From: Aquimarina sp. AU474
Lineage (GTDB): Bacteria > Bacteroidota > Bacteroidia > Flavobacteriales > Flavobacteriaceae
Direction: 5' to 3'
DNA length: 64,000 nucleotides
Assembly (NCBI RefSeq): GCF_900312815.1
Contig: NZ_OMPE01000009.1
Location: forward strand, 992,001-1,056,000
Shown: positions 45,885 through 54,100 of the stretch, piece after piece
How positions within the stretch are numbered: the first letter of the stretch is position 1
How the letters are laid out: each line of letters opens with the position of its first letter
Notes under the pieces: generated by a model
The model's input: only the letters and a program-made list of their open reading frames with translations
Told to the model about the DNA's origin: nothing
Databases searched by the model: none
Position numbers and translations under genes: made by a program

Positions 45885-45983
45885 TAGTATGCTACTTTAT
45901 CAGTATTTTTGAAATCTAATTTTGATAACTATCAAAGGACTTCAAACTTCAAGGTCACAAATTTAACTAAATAATTTGCATTT

Positions 45984-46571
45984 ATGTTCACAGGAATCAT
46001 CGAAGAATTAGGAACTATCACATCTTTGAAAAAAGATCAGGAAAATATAGACATTACTGTAAGCACAAATTTTACTTCAGAATTAAAAATTGATCAAAGT
46101 GTATCTCATAATGGAGTGTGTTTAACTGTTGTTTCTATACATGAAGATAGATATACTGTGACTGCAATAAAAGAGACTTTGGATAAAACTAATCTTAATA
46201 GTTTGAAAGAAGGAGATATTGTAAATCTAGAACGAGGGATGCAGTTGGGAGATCGTTTAGATGGTCATATTGTACAGGGACATGTGGATCAAGTAGCTGT
46301 TTGTAAGGCAGTGTCTGAAGCAAATGGGAGTTGGTATTTTACTTTTGAATATGATCCGGGATTAAGCAATATTACGATAGAAAAAGGTTCTGTTACAGTA
46401 AACGGGGTTAGTCTTACGGTGGTGAATTCTAAAATTAACGAATTTAGTGTTGCGATTATTCCATTTACTTATGAGCATACTAATTTTAATACTTTTAAAG
46501 TAGGAACAGTTGTTAATTTAGAGTTTGACGTGATTGGTAAGTACGTTAAAAGAATTACCGAGCTTAAGTAA
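45984..46571 (+). CDS. ribE: Riboflavin synthase, alpha chain
   Basis: A 195-residue trimeric enzyme that dismutates 6,7-dimethyl-8-ribityllumazine to riboflavin. Two lumazine-binding repeats: MFTGIIEELGTI (residues 1-12) with SHNGVCLTVV, and GHIVQGHVDQVAV (about 96) with VTVNGVSLTVV. The FTGIIEE start and length match. The 99 bases upstream show no FMN riboswitch. Confidence 0.95.
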   Translation: MFTGIIEELGTITSLKKDQENIDITVSTNFTSELKIDQSVSHNGVCLTVVSIHEDRYTVTAIKETLDKTNLNSLKEGDIVNLERGMQLGDRLDGHIVQGHVDQVAVCKAVSEANGSWYFTFEYDPGLSNITIEKGSVTVNGVSLTVVNSKINEFSVAIIPFTYEHTNFNTFKVGTVVNLEFDVIGKYVKRITELK

Positions 46572-46605
46572 ATTTAGTTGCCATGACAATAGTTGAAGCC
46601 TCAAC

Positions 46606-47238
46606 TTATTTTTGAAATTGTTTTTTGTATTTGGCATAAAACCATAGTGGTGGAGATAATTTGGGGTCATCATTCTGATAATATCCCCAACCTATAATTT
46701 CATAAGAATCAGAAGAAACTGTTTCTTTGAAATATTCAATCTTTTGAGGTTTTTGCTCATTTCTCTGCCAAATAATGGTGTAATCTCCTTCTGTACTACC
46801 TGTATGAATTACAGTTTCGTCTGGTTTTTTGACTACACACCACATTTTACCATTTTGAATTTTATTTACTCCCTTACTAATTATTTTTTGATCTGTATCA
46901 GGATAGAAATCAGTAATAACAACTTGTTGAAAATAGGGGTTTGTAGAGGTGTAAATTTGTTCTACTTGTATAGCATTGATTTGTTTGAGCCCCTTTTTTG
47001 TGAGATTAGATCTTGAAATGTTTTTAAGATCTATTTGATTTTTGGGTACTTGTTGTTGATCTTTATAAATAACAAATTCTCCTTTCCAGGTGCCATCGAG
47101 TATTTTAAAAACATTGGCATATTGTTTATCCTTTTCTGTAGTTGTTGGTATGATATCGATGTTATCAATGGCAATTTTATCCTGGCAACTACTGTTGATC
47201 CAGGATATAAATAACACACATATGTACCATCGTTTCAT
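46606..47238 (-). CDS. Lipoprotein of unknown function (lipocalin-like)
   Basis: A 210-residue lipoprotein with lipobox WINSSC (Cys near 19). FKILDGTWKGEFVIY (about 46-60) resembles the strand-turn of DUF1579/lipocalin-like barrels, followed by beta strands with repeated Thr/Tyr. No catalytic residue is evident. It is convergent with ribE and faces the accessory region to the right. Function unknown. Confidence 0.65.
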   Translation of the reverse strand: MKRWYICVLFISWINSSCQDKIAIDNIDIIPTTTEKDKQYANVFKILDGTWKGEFVIYKDQQQVPKNQIDLKNISRSNLTKKGLKQINAIQVEQIYTSTNPYFQQVVITDFYPDTDQKIISKGVNKIQNGKMWCVVKKPDETVIHTGSTEGDYTIIWQRNEQKPQKIEYFKETVSSDSYEIIGWGYYQNDDPKLSPPLWFYAKYKKQFQK

Positions 47239-47322
47239 ATAGGTAACAATATCTACTGCTGTCTAATCTTTAAAGTAAAATTAAAATAGCGAGCTGGGGT
47301 AAGAAGGAAGTAGGATAGATAA

Positions 47323-47478
47323 TTATACTAACTCTATTTCATTAAATTTAAAAAGAGAAACTTTGTTTCTTCCAATTTTTAAAAGCACGCCTCCCAAATC
47401 ACTTAAGGTCGGACAGGATTCGAAATCCAATACTTTACCAAAATACTGGCTTTTTGCATCAATTACTTTATACTGCAT
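47323..47478 (-). CDS. Small hypothetical protein (51 aa)
   Basis: ATG on the minus strand at 47478 opens a 51-codon frame: MQYKVIDAKSQYFGKVLDFE, then PTLSDLGGVLLKIGRN and a terminal FNEIELV. Alternating hydrophobic residues suggest a small beta-barrel, and codon use looks like the neighbours. A competing plus-strand frame in the same region looks random. No family is recognised. Confidence 0.5.
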   Translation of the reverse strand: MQYKVIDAKSQYFGKVLDFESCPTLSDLGGVLLKIGRNKVSLFKFNEIELV

Positions 47479-47740
47479 AATTTACGATTTGATTTGTATT
47501 TCCCAATTTTCTCATTCAGATAGTTCTTTCCCCAAAAAACATACCAGAATGTATCAAATTCATAAAGTAAATGTAATAGACAGACCGTTGGATTAAAAAT
47601 AAACTTATCAGGTTTTATTAACAACAACACAAGAAAATATAACATAAGTAACTGTTATGCAATTGATTATAATTGAATTAGCAAAACCGGATCTACAGAG
47701 GTATAGGGCGTTAAATTTTAATAAATATTGATTTTGTAAT

Positions 47741-47786
47741 TTGGAATTATTCCAAATTTTGTATCTTTGTATTGGAATTATTCCAA
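47741..47786 (+). promoter_or_regulatory. Promoter flanked by two identical 15-bp palindromes
   Basis: TTGGAATTATTCCAA occurs twice (47741-47755 and 47772-47786), start-to-start 31 bases. Between them TATCTTTG (47762-47769) is a perfect -7 box; TTG of the first palindrome lies 18 bases upstream as the -33 element. The second palindrome covers the predicted transcript start. The 7-1-7 inverted-repeat form is like Fur/PerR-family operators, but the regulator is unknown. Transcription would run toward the gene at 47899. Confidence 0.75.
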
Positions 47787-47858
47787 GTGCAGTTTTTTAT
47801 TTTTGAGTTAGAACTTTAAGAATTTTTCACATTTTATTAAGTTATTTTTTTAAAGTCC

Positions 47859-47874
47859 TGGCATGTGATTTGCA
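47859..47874 (+). promoter_or_regulatory. Sigma-54 (-24/-12) promoter
   Basis: TGGCATGTGATTTGCA matches TGGCACG-N4-TTGCW at all but one base with exact GG-to-GC spacing. It lies 25 bases before ATG 47899, so the transcript would start about 13 bases upstream of the codon. An RpoN enhancer-binding protein would be needed; none is in the window. Confidence 0.65.
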
Positions 47875-47898
47875 AAAATAGAAATAACCGCAAATCTA

Positions 47899-48279
47899 AT
47901 GACGATGATAATAAATTACCTAAATGTAAAAGACAATGTTATGAGTGGTATGAACTATGAAATACAAAACAGGAAATTACAATCGTATAAACATACGTTT
48001 GACTATAATTTTTGTAAGAGAAAATATAATGAATATGCAACTATGACCTTGGATGCGTTTCGTAAATGTTTAATGGATCCTCAAAAACTGGGTGAGATAG
48101 GGCATCTATGTTCTTTTGTTTTATGGGTAAAAAACAAGGAAAAGCATGAATACCGAGATAGTTTAGGAGATTATGGACTGATTCATTTACTGTTTCATTG
48201 TATGGAGAGTAAGCATAATGCAGAGATCCATGCAGAATATATACACATGCTTTTTAAAGAAGATATTAAGTTGGTATAG
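47899..48279 (+). CDS. Orphan 126-aa protein under dual promoter
   Basis: A soluble helical protein; the frame also has ATGs at 47941 and 47953, so the true start could give 112 or 108 residues. Aromatic and His residues are frequent (YKHTFDYNFCKRKYNEY, FHCMESKHNAEIHAEYIHML). No signal, membrane helix or known domain is seen. It follows a twin-palindrome promoter and a sigma-54 promoter and ends at a strong terminator, so it is monocistronic and probably stress- or nutrient-regulated. I do not recognise the family. Confidence 0.6.
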   Translation: MTMIINYLNVKDNVMSGMNYEIQNRKLQSYKHTFDYNFCKRKYNEYATMTLDAFRKCLMDPQKLGEIGHLCSFVLWVKNKEKHEYRDSLGDYGLIHLLFHCMESKHNAEIHAEYIHMLFKEDIKLV

Positions 48280-48303
48280 GTGATATATTTTGTTAAAAAA
48301 ACA

Positions 48304-48336
48304 AAAGCTATGCTTGTTCGGGCATAGCTTTTTTTA
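48304..48336 (+). terminator. Terminator, copy 1 of a repeated hairpin
   Basis: AAGCTATGC (48305-48313) pairs with GCATAGCTT (48322-48330), followed by a T-run. The hairpin and left flank recur at 59749-59780. Confidence 0.88.
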
Positions 48337-48367
48337 TTGACGCTAAACGAATAAAATCTTAAACCTA

Positions 48368-48493
48368 TTAGGGCGTTCGCACTCCCTCTTTTGTAAAGAT
48401 AATACCGTACTTTGTTTTGGTGACAGTATCTCCTGTATAATGAATCTGGATTTGATTTACGATTAGACTACATGCTTTACTATAGCATATGAG
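48368..48493 (-). pseudogene. Start-less relic ORF downstream of peptide gene 2
   Basis: A 41-codon minus-strand frame without an ATG, preceded by a stop, reads like the C-terminus of a real protein: QIQIHYTGDTVTKTKYGIIF followed by TKEGVRTP and stop. It lies on the same strand as peptide gene 2 at 48550-48717, 57 bases downstream. I cannot name the parent family, but the composition is unlike chance frames nearby. Confidence 0.4.
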
Positions 48494-48549
48494 TTATTTA
48501 ACCTTGTAACCAACGTTTTTCCTTTAATTTAGTTTTTTACAGATAATGG

Positions 48550-48717
48550 TTAACAATCGAGCGTTCCTTCTTCTGTGAAACCACCATCTTCAGTCTGTTT
48601 TGCTGTACAACTCTTGCTATCATTAGTATCACAAGTAGGTTTACCTCCTTTAATGGTATGTAGATTGTCTAATTTCATAATTACAATTTTGTTTAAATTT
48701 AATTTTGTGTTTTTCAT
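48550..48717 (-). CDS. Double-glycine peptide precursor 2 (lanthipeptide-like leader)
   Basis: A 55-residue ORF on the minus strand, the same length as peptide 1 at 7491-7658. Starting at ATG 48717, not the internal ATG at 48678, it reads MKNTKLNLNKIVIMKL, then NLHTIKGG. Aligned without gaps, Leu, Leu, Lys, Val/Ile, Leu and KGG fall in the same positions as in peptide 1 (LSLSKVNVTRL, then KIKGG). The 30-residue core has three Cys and six or more Ser/Thr (PTCDTNDSKSC, ends TLDC), compatible with lanthionine or disulfide links, though none is shown. It lies 292 bases downstream of the paralogous TPR/AraC regulator. There is no modification enzyme nearby. Confidence 0.72.
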   Translation of the reverse strand: MKNTKLNLNKIVIMKLDNLHTIKGGKPTCDTNDSKSCTAKQTEDGGFTEEGTLDC

Positions 48718-49009
48718 ATTAAGTGAATTTAATTTTAAGAAATTTTACAGTGTCTGGCCTTCTACAAAGTAAGTAAAATAATAAGTTTTGTTGAGATGTC
48801 ATTTGACCGCTTGCTATAGTGCTTACTAAGAACATCATGTTCATTATTAAACCGAACTATTAATGCTATGTAAATTGTTTAGCTCGATTGCGGTTATTTT
48901 TTTCAGATTCAAATATAATCAGGAATACGGTTAAATCACATTTTTTTTATGGAATTACACTTGTTTTCAGGGAAAACAGAGTGTCAAAGTGATGGATTTA
49001 TTGGTCTTG
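48718..49009 (-). promoter_or_regulatory. Upstream region of peptide gene 2 with inverted repeats
   Basis: It contains a near -7 box (TTACTTTG on the minus strand, 48765-48772), a perfect palindrome GAACATCATGTTC (48830-48842), and an inverted repeat TGTTTTC-agg-GAAAACA (48962-48978). No clear -33 TTG is seen, which would fit activator-dependent transcription. The 21-base-offset direct repeat of locus 1 is not repeated here. Confidence 0.35.
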
Positions 49010-50755
49010 TTAACCAAAGTTATAGTTAGTTTCAATTTGTTTTTGTAGTTCTTTAATAAAATAAGAAGGATGGATTCCGTTTTGTTTATAAAAAGCTTTT
49101 GAGAAAGCATCTGTTGTATTAAACCCCATTTCTTGTGCAATTGCCTTTATGGTATAATTTCTGAATTTAGAATCTGTTTTTAGCTTTACGATAGATTGAT
49201 CTATTCTTAGATTATTGATATAGTGATTAAATGACTTCTTCTTATAGGTGTTAATAATTTTGGATAGGTATTTAGAGTTTGTTCCAAATTTTTTTGCTAA
49301 AAAGTTTATGGATAGATCAGGTTGGATAAATCCTAATTCATCTTCGAAAACTGTCAATTGGTTAAGAATTTCTTTTATACTCTCTTCTGGGATGGCGAGT
49401 TTAGTTTTCTCTTTTAATGATACTGGTTGTGTGTTCTGATTTTTGTGACTGTCTTGTTTATGATACAGTTCCTCAAAACGACGCTTATATTGTTTTTGTC
49501 TATCTCGATTAATTAACCATAAGAAAAGCAATAAAAAACTAATAATGGCCAATATAATAATAATCGTACGGGATGTTTTTTTTCCCGTTTCTAAATTATC
49601 TATAATTTTTTGTTTTTCAGAAAGTAACCTTGGAGTATCATAATTTTGTACTACAGCTTTCATTAAATACCTGTAATTTGTGTGTAGTACGCTATCTACG
49701 GTAATTAACCGTTTAATATATTTTAATTGATTATCCTTGTCTCCTAACTTTTTATAATAATTAATTAAAATTTCATAATTCTCGCGATTATTAGGCATAA
49801 TCTCTGATATTTCCTGAAATATATCATCTACTTTAATATGTGCAACAATGGCTTCTTTTTCTTTGCCTAACGCGCTTAATGTTTTCCCATAAAAAAAGTA
49901 GGCTATGGAAAGATTGGCCTTATCTTTATTAGTTTTTAATTCCTCAATAACATTAGATAAACTGTCTTTGGCGGGAGTAAAATTCTTTTTATAAAATAAA
50001 TTAATTCCTTCGTTTAGTGTGAAATAATATTTAGAATCGGGTTTGTTAAACGCCATTGATTCTTTATACCCAAGTCTATTAAGAATTGTTGCTGAATCTA
50101 ATTTTTTATTCAAACTATAAGTTCCCGATAAAGCAGATAGCGTACTTAAATATGTCGTTGGTTTACTCTTCTTAAGTTTTGAATAGTGTTGATAGCACTC
50201 TTTAAGTTCTATTAATGCATTTTGATGTTCTCCAATCCTACTTTTTAAGATACCAATACTCTTTTTACTTGCATAAAAAAGAGTGGTGTTATCAAGTTCT
50301 TCTGCTTTTTCATTGGTTTTAAGATAGAGATCGAGAGCATTTTTAAAATGACCTTTATTATACTCTATCTTTCCTTTGTTGTAGTATGCTAGAGCAGGGT
50401 AATTTTTTGTTTTTAGATTTTTAGAATACAGAATCATACTATCTATGTATTTTTCAGTAATTTCTTTATCCTTAGTAATACCAGACATATAATAAAATCC
50501 ATTCACTATTTTGATGGTATCTATATCTTTTTTTGCTTTAAAAAGATAAGATTGGGTGTATACTATTGCCTTTGATGAATCTTTTGCGTTTTTAAATATC
50601 TTTTTTTTCAGATACGTATACTCTTTGGTCAATAAACTATCAGAAGAGCTTTGAAAAGCAAATAGATTTACGGTGTTAAAGAGGAGAAGTATTATAATAC
50701 ATAGATGTAAGAAATATCGATTTTTTATACCTAACAATAAAAGGATATGAAACAT
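49010..50755 (-). CDS. Membrane-anchored TPR sensor with AraC-type DNA-binding domain (2)
   Basis: A 581-residue paralogue of the regulator at 7809-9536. It has an N-terminal anchor/signal (about 12-33), TPR repeats (about 60-385), a transmembrane helix (about 398-416; IIIILAIISFLLLFLWLI) and a C-terminal AraC HTH (about 475-575; INFLAKKFGTNSKYLSKIIN and IKAIAQEMGFNTTDAFSKAF). The two C-terminal domains share many motifs in register. It is preceded by a TTG-N21-TAAATTTG promoter and followed on the same strand by peptide gene 2, a likely target. The ligand is unknown. Confidence 0.85.
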   Translation of the reverse strand: MFHILLLLGIKNRYFLHLCIIILLLFNTVNLFAFQSSSDSLLTKEYTYLKKKIFKNAKDSSKAIVYTQSYLFKAKKDIDTIKIVNGFYYMSGITKDKEITEKYIDSMILYSKNLKTKNYPALAYYNKGKIEYNKGHFKNALDLYLKTNEKAEELDNTTLFYASKKSIGILKSRIGEHQNALIELKECYQHYSKLKKSKPTTYLSTLSALSGTYSLNKKLDSATILNRLGYKESMAFNKPDSKYYFTLNEGINLFYKKNFTPAKDSLSNVIEELKTNKDKANLSIAYFFYGKTLSALGKEKEAIVAHIKVDDIFQEISEIMPNNRENYEILINYYKKLGDKDNQLKYIKRLITVDSVLHTNYRYLMKAVVQNYDTPRLLSEKQKIIDNLETGKKTSRTIIIILAIISFLLLFLWLINRDRQKQYKRRFEELYHKQDSHKNQNTQPVSLKEKTKLAIPEESIKEILNQLTVFEDELGFIQPDLSINFLAKKFGTNSKYLSKIINTYKKKSFNHYINNLRIDQSIVKLKTDSKFRNYTIKAIAQEMGFNTTDAFSKAFYKQNGIHPSYFIKELQKQIETNYNFG

Positions 50756-50775
50756 CTGGGGATAATTTTGTCTAA

Positions 50776-50807
50776 CAAATTTACCGATTTACATAAGAAA
50801 AAACCAA
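50776..50807 (-). promoter_or_regulatory. Sigma-A promoter of regulator 2
   Basis: On the minus strand TTG (50807-50805) and TAAATTTG (50783-50776) are separated by 21 bases. The start codon lies 20 bases downstream. Confidence 0.65.
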
Positions 50808-50999
50808 TTTTAGATTTTTGATATTATCTTTTCGGATATGTCACCATAGAAAATTATAGGAAGGATATTTGTTATTAAAAACCAGGTGATTTTTGATTGA
50901 ACAAGTATTTAACTCATTATCAATGTTATACATATTTTTTCTTGATCCTTAATTCTTAGAAAACATACTGCGTTTTCCTTGAAAGGCGGTTTACTTCTC
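50808..50999. other. Intergenic remainder between regulator 2 and RHS locus
   Basis: AT-rich region of the 387-base gap between divergent genes. It contains nothing beyond the two promoters annotated at its ends. Confidence 0.5.
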
Positions 51000-51031
51000 T
51001 TGTTTTTTACCCGTGGTCGCTTCTATATTTG
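51000..51031 (+). promoter_or_regulatory. Sigma-A promoter of the RHS locus
   Basis: TTG (51000-51002), 21-base spacer, TATATTTG (51024-51031), then a 110-base leader with a small hairpin TTTCG-tgttct-CGAAA before ATG 51143. It probably drives the 51143-59596 genes. Confidence 0.7.
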
Positions 51032-51142
51032 TAAGGAACAAAAAAGTACAATCATCACAAATCAAACTTAATAAATCAACTTTCGTGTTCTCGAAAGCTC
51101 GATTACGGGAAACAATATGCAATTCTAATTTTAATCACTTTT

Positions 51143-54100
51143 ATGAAATATCTTATTACGTTACTAGCTCTAGTTTTTCTGGGGTTATCAGTTTTTGCTC
51201 AAGAGGGGCAGGAATTGTCAAAACCTCCACAAATTTTTCCTGTTTCTCCAGAAGCGGCTAGTTTGGGAAAATATGGAGAAATTCCTGTAAATCTTTCAAC
51301 AGGAAAAATCAATCATAATATCCCTTTGCATACTATTAATGAAGCTGGATTGAGTTTACCTATTTCATTATCATATAATTACTCGGGATTGATGATAGAA
51401 ACTATACCTGGATCGACAGGTCTGGGTTGGGATCTGGTAGGAAAAGGCATGATTACTCGTCAAATACGCGGAATTGCTGATGAAGGACAACTTGGGTATA
51501 TAGGTATTAATGAAATTGGTAAAAAAGTAGCGCAATTTCATACAAATGATGTTGGGATGACGGTCGAAGAACAAGGAATGTTGATTCGAGAATCAGCTTC
51601 TGGAAGATGGGATACAGAATCCGACAAATATATGATAAGTGTGGGTTCACTTTCGGCAACGTTTTATTTTAACCATAATGGTGAAGCTGTTTTTGCACCG
51701 TATAAAAACTATAAGTTAAATAGATTGCCAAGTAATGGTGGTTTTGAACTTATCGATGATAAAGGGATAAAGTATTATTTTATTGATAAGGAGACATCTT
51801 CTCAAGAAGTAATCAATAATACTGGCGGTGATTTTACCCCTTATACCTCGGCTTGGGTGTTAAATAGAATTGAATTGCCCAATACTAAAGAAATCACTTT
51901 TACCTATATAAATTATCATACAAGTCAAAAATTGTATTCAGATTCTTGGGCAAAAGTACTTCCGTTTTCATCTGATGTAACACTTTGTCAAAATGAAGCT
52001 AATTTATCAGGGACCTTTAGTACAACAACATTTACAGAAACCCTAGGCTTAATGGTAAGCACGATTTCAACCCCTAAAGAAACTATAAATTTTGAGTATA
52101 CTATTAAGGATCCATTAGATACTTCTGAAGGTCAAAACCCGGTCACTCTTGATGCAGTAAAAGTGGTAAACTCATTAGGACAAAATATAATGCAATATGG
52201 TTTTTCTTATAGAAATGAAACTACTAAATATAAATTGTTAGAAGCAATTCACAAGGGAAAACATAATCCACAACAAGAAAAAAACTATTATCGATTTGAA
52301 TATTTTGGAGACCCTATCGATAATATAGCGTATTATAAACAGGATTATTGGGGGTATTATAGTGGTAATACAAATACAACGGGGAGTTTGATTTCAGAAA
52401 ATGCGAATAGAGCTCCGGATTTTAATAGTACCCGCTTAGGAGCTCTCAAAAAAATTATTTATCCTACAAAAGGATCTTCAGAGATCATTTATGAACAAAA
52501 CGATGTATTTGGACAACAAGACACAGGCGAAATCGGGATTGAGGATCGTTTGGATACACCGATAGACGTAGTAGTTACATCGGATGATTATGAAGGCACT
52601 GAGTTTGTTAACGAACTTATTACAATCCCGTTTACACCAAAATCATTCTCGCCAGGAGGAACTGCAGCAATAAGTCTTTGGTATTATTTGCATGGTTCTG
52701 GCTCAGGAGCAATAGCAACTGCTACTTTAAAAAGAGTTGATACGCAATCAACTTTAATTCCTTGTGCTACAGCTGGAGCAACATGTAACTATAAAAGTGA
52801 AGGTGCGGTCTCAGAACAAAATCCTGTAACAAAGAATTTAGATAAAACACTATATAACTTGGTGCCTGGAGATTATGAGTTAACCATCTTTGTAGAAAGA
52901 CCAGCTAATGTTTCAAACCCAATCAATTCTCCTAGGGCAGTAGCTAGTGTGCATTTAAGGTATTTTTCGGGTAATGCATCTAATCCGCAAGAGCCAACAT
53001 TTGCTAATATCCCATTTGGAGGGATTAGGGTTGCAAAGGTAAAATCCTGTGATGGAGAAGGCAATTGTTTAACCAAAGGATATTCATATCATGATGAAAA
53101 CAATAAATCAACCGGAATTAATCTTTCTATTCCAAAATACGAAAGGCCAGAATATCACAATTATACAGGAAACGCATTACATTCAAAACCACCAAAAGTT
53201 TGCTATGTAGTGCGAAAAACATCATCTAGTAATGTGCCATTAAGTACTTATATTGGTAGTCCTGTACTCTATAAATCAGTTTCAGAATATCAAGAAGGGA
53301 ATTCGGGAGAGCAACTAAAGACGAGATATGAGTTTTCTGGAGTTATTAGTCCAACCGAGAATTATCCTTTTGCTCCAACCGAAAAACGAAATTGGAGAAA
53401 AGGATTAGTGCTCAAGCAAGAATCTTTCAAAAAAGATAATACTTCATATAATCCAGTTGCCATAACTACAAATGTATATGGACCTTTAGAAAGATTTAAT
53501 GGCATTTCTAGTAATTTAAATTCGTATAATCTAAAAACCGGACAGATAGGATATTACTATAATTCTGGAGGTCATTTAATAACATATACCTATAGACCTG
53601 ATTTATATCAAACAACAAAGTACGTTAATCGTTCAGAGCTATATCCTTTGTTATCTTCAACACAAGAACAAATACATCATAACAAAACAATTACTCAAAA
53701 TAGTGCATATACCTATGATAACCCATATGGACATCTTAAGACCCAAACTACGACAGATAGTAATGGGAGTACAATGACCACTACCCATACCTATCCATAT
53801 GATAAAAGTGGTACGGTACATAATCTTTTGGTAGCTCAAAATAAAATTACTAGCCCTGTAGAGACGCAAACAACTAAAGATGCTATTGTCTTAGGAACTC
53901 AGGTTACCGAATTTAAAGACTGGGGTAATGGGATTATTCTTCCTGAGATTACTAAAATAGGTAAAGGAACTAAAACTCCAGAGCCACGTCTCATATATCA
54001 TAAGTATGATCAGCAAGGTAATCCACTAGAAGTTTCTCAAGAAAGTGGTAGTCGTATCATGTACATCTGGGGGTATGATAATACCCAACCCATCGTAAAA

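Noticed and set aside
45885..45983. FMN riboswitch upstream of ribE
   Set aside because: The 99-base gap lacks the conserved junction segments and is too short for the full aptamer.
47463..47645. 60-codon minus-strand ORF
   Set aside because: It overlaps the better 51-aa frame start; the segment FDTFWYVFWGKNYLNEKIGK looks somewhat protein-like, but there is no start context and the end is abrupt.
48550..48678. 42-aa version of peptide 2 from the internal ATG
   Set aside because: The upstream ATG at 48717 restores a full leader aligning with peptide 1 and gives the same 55-aa length.
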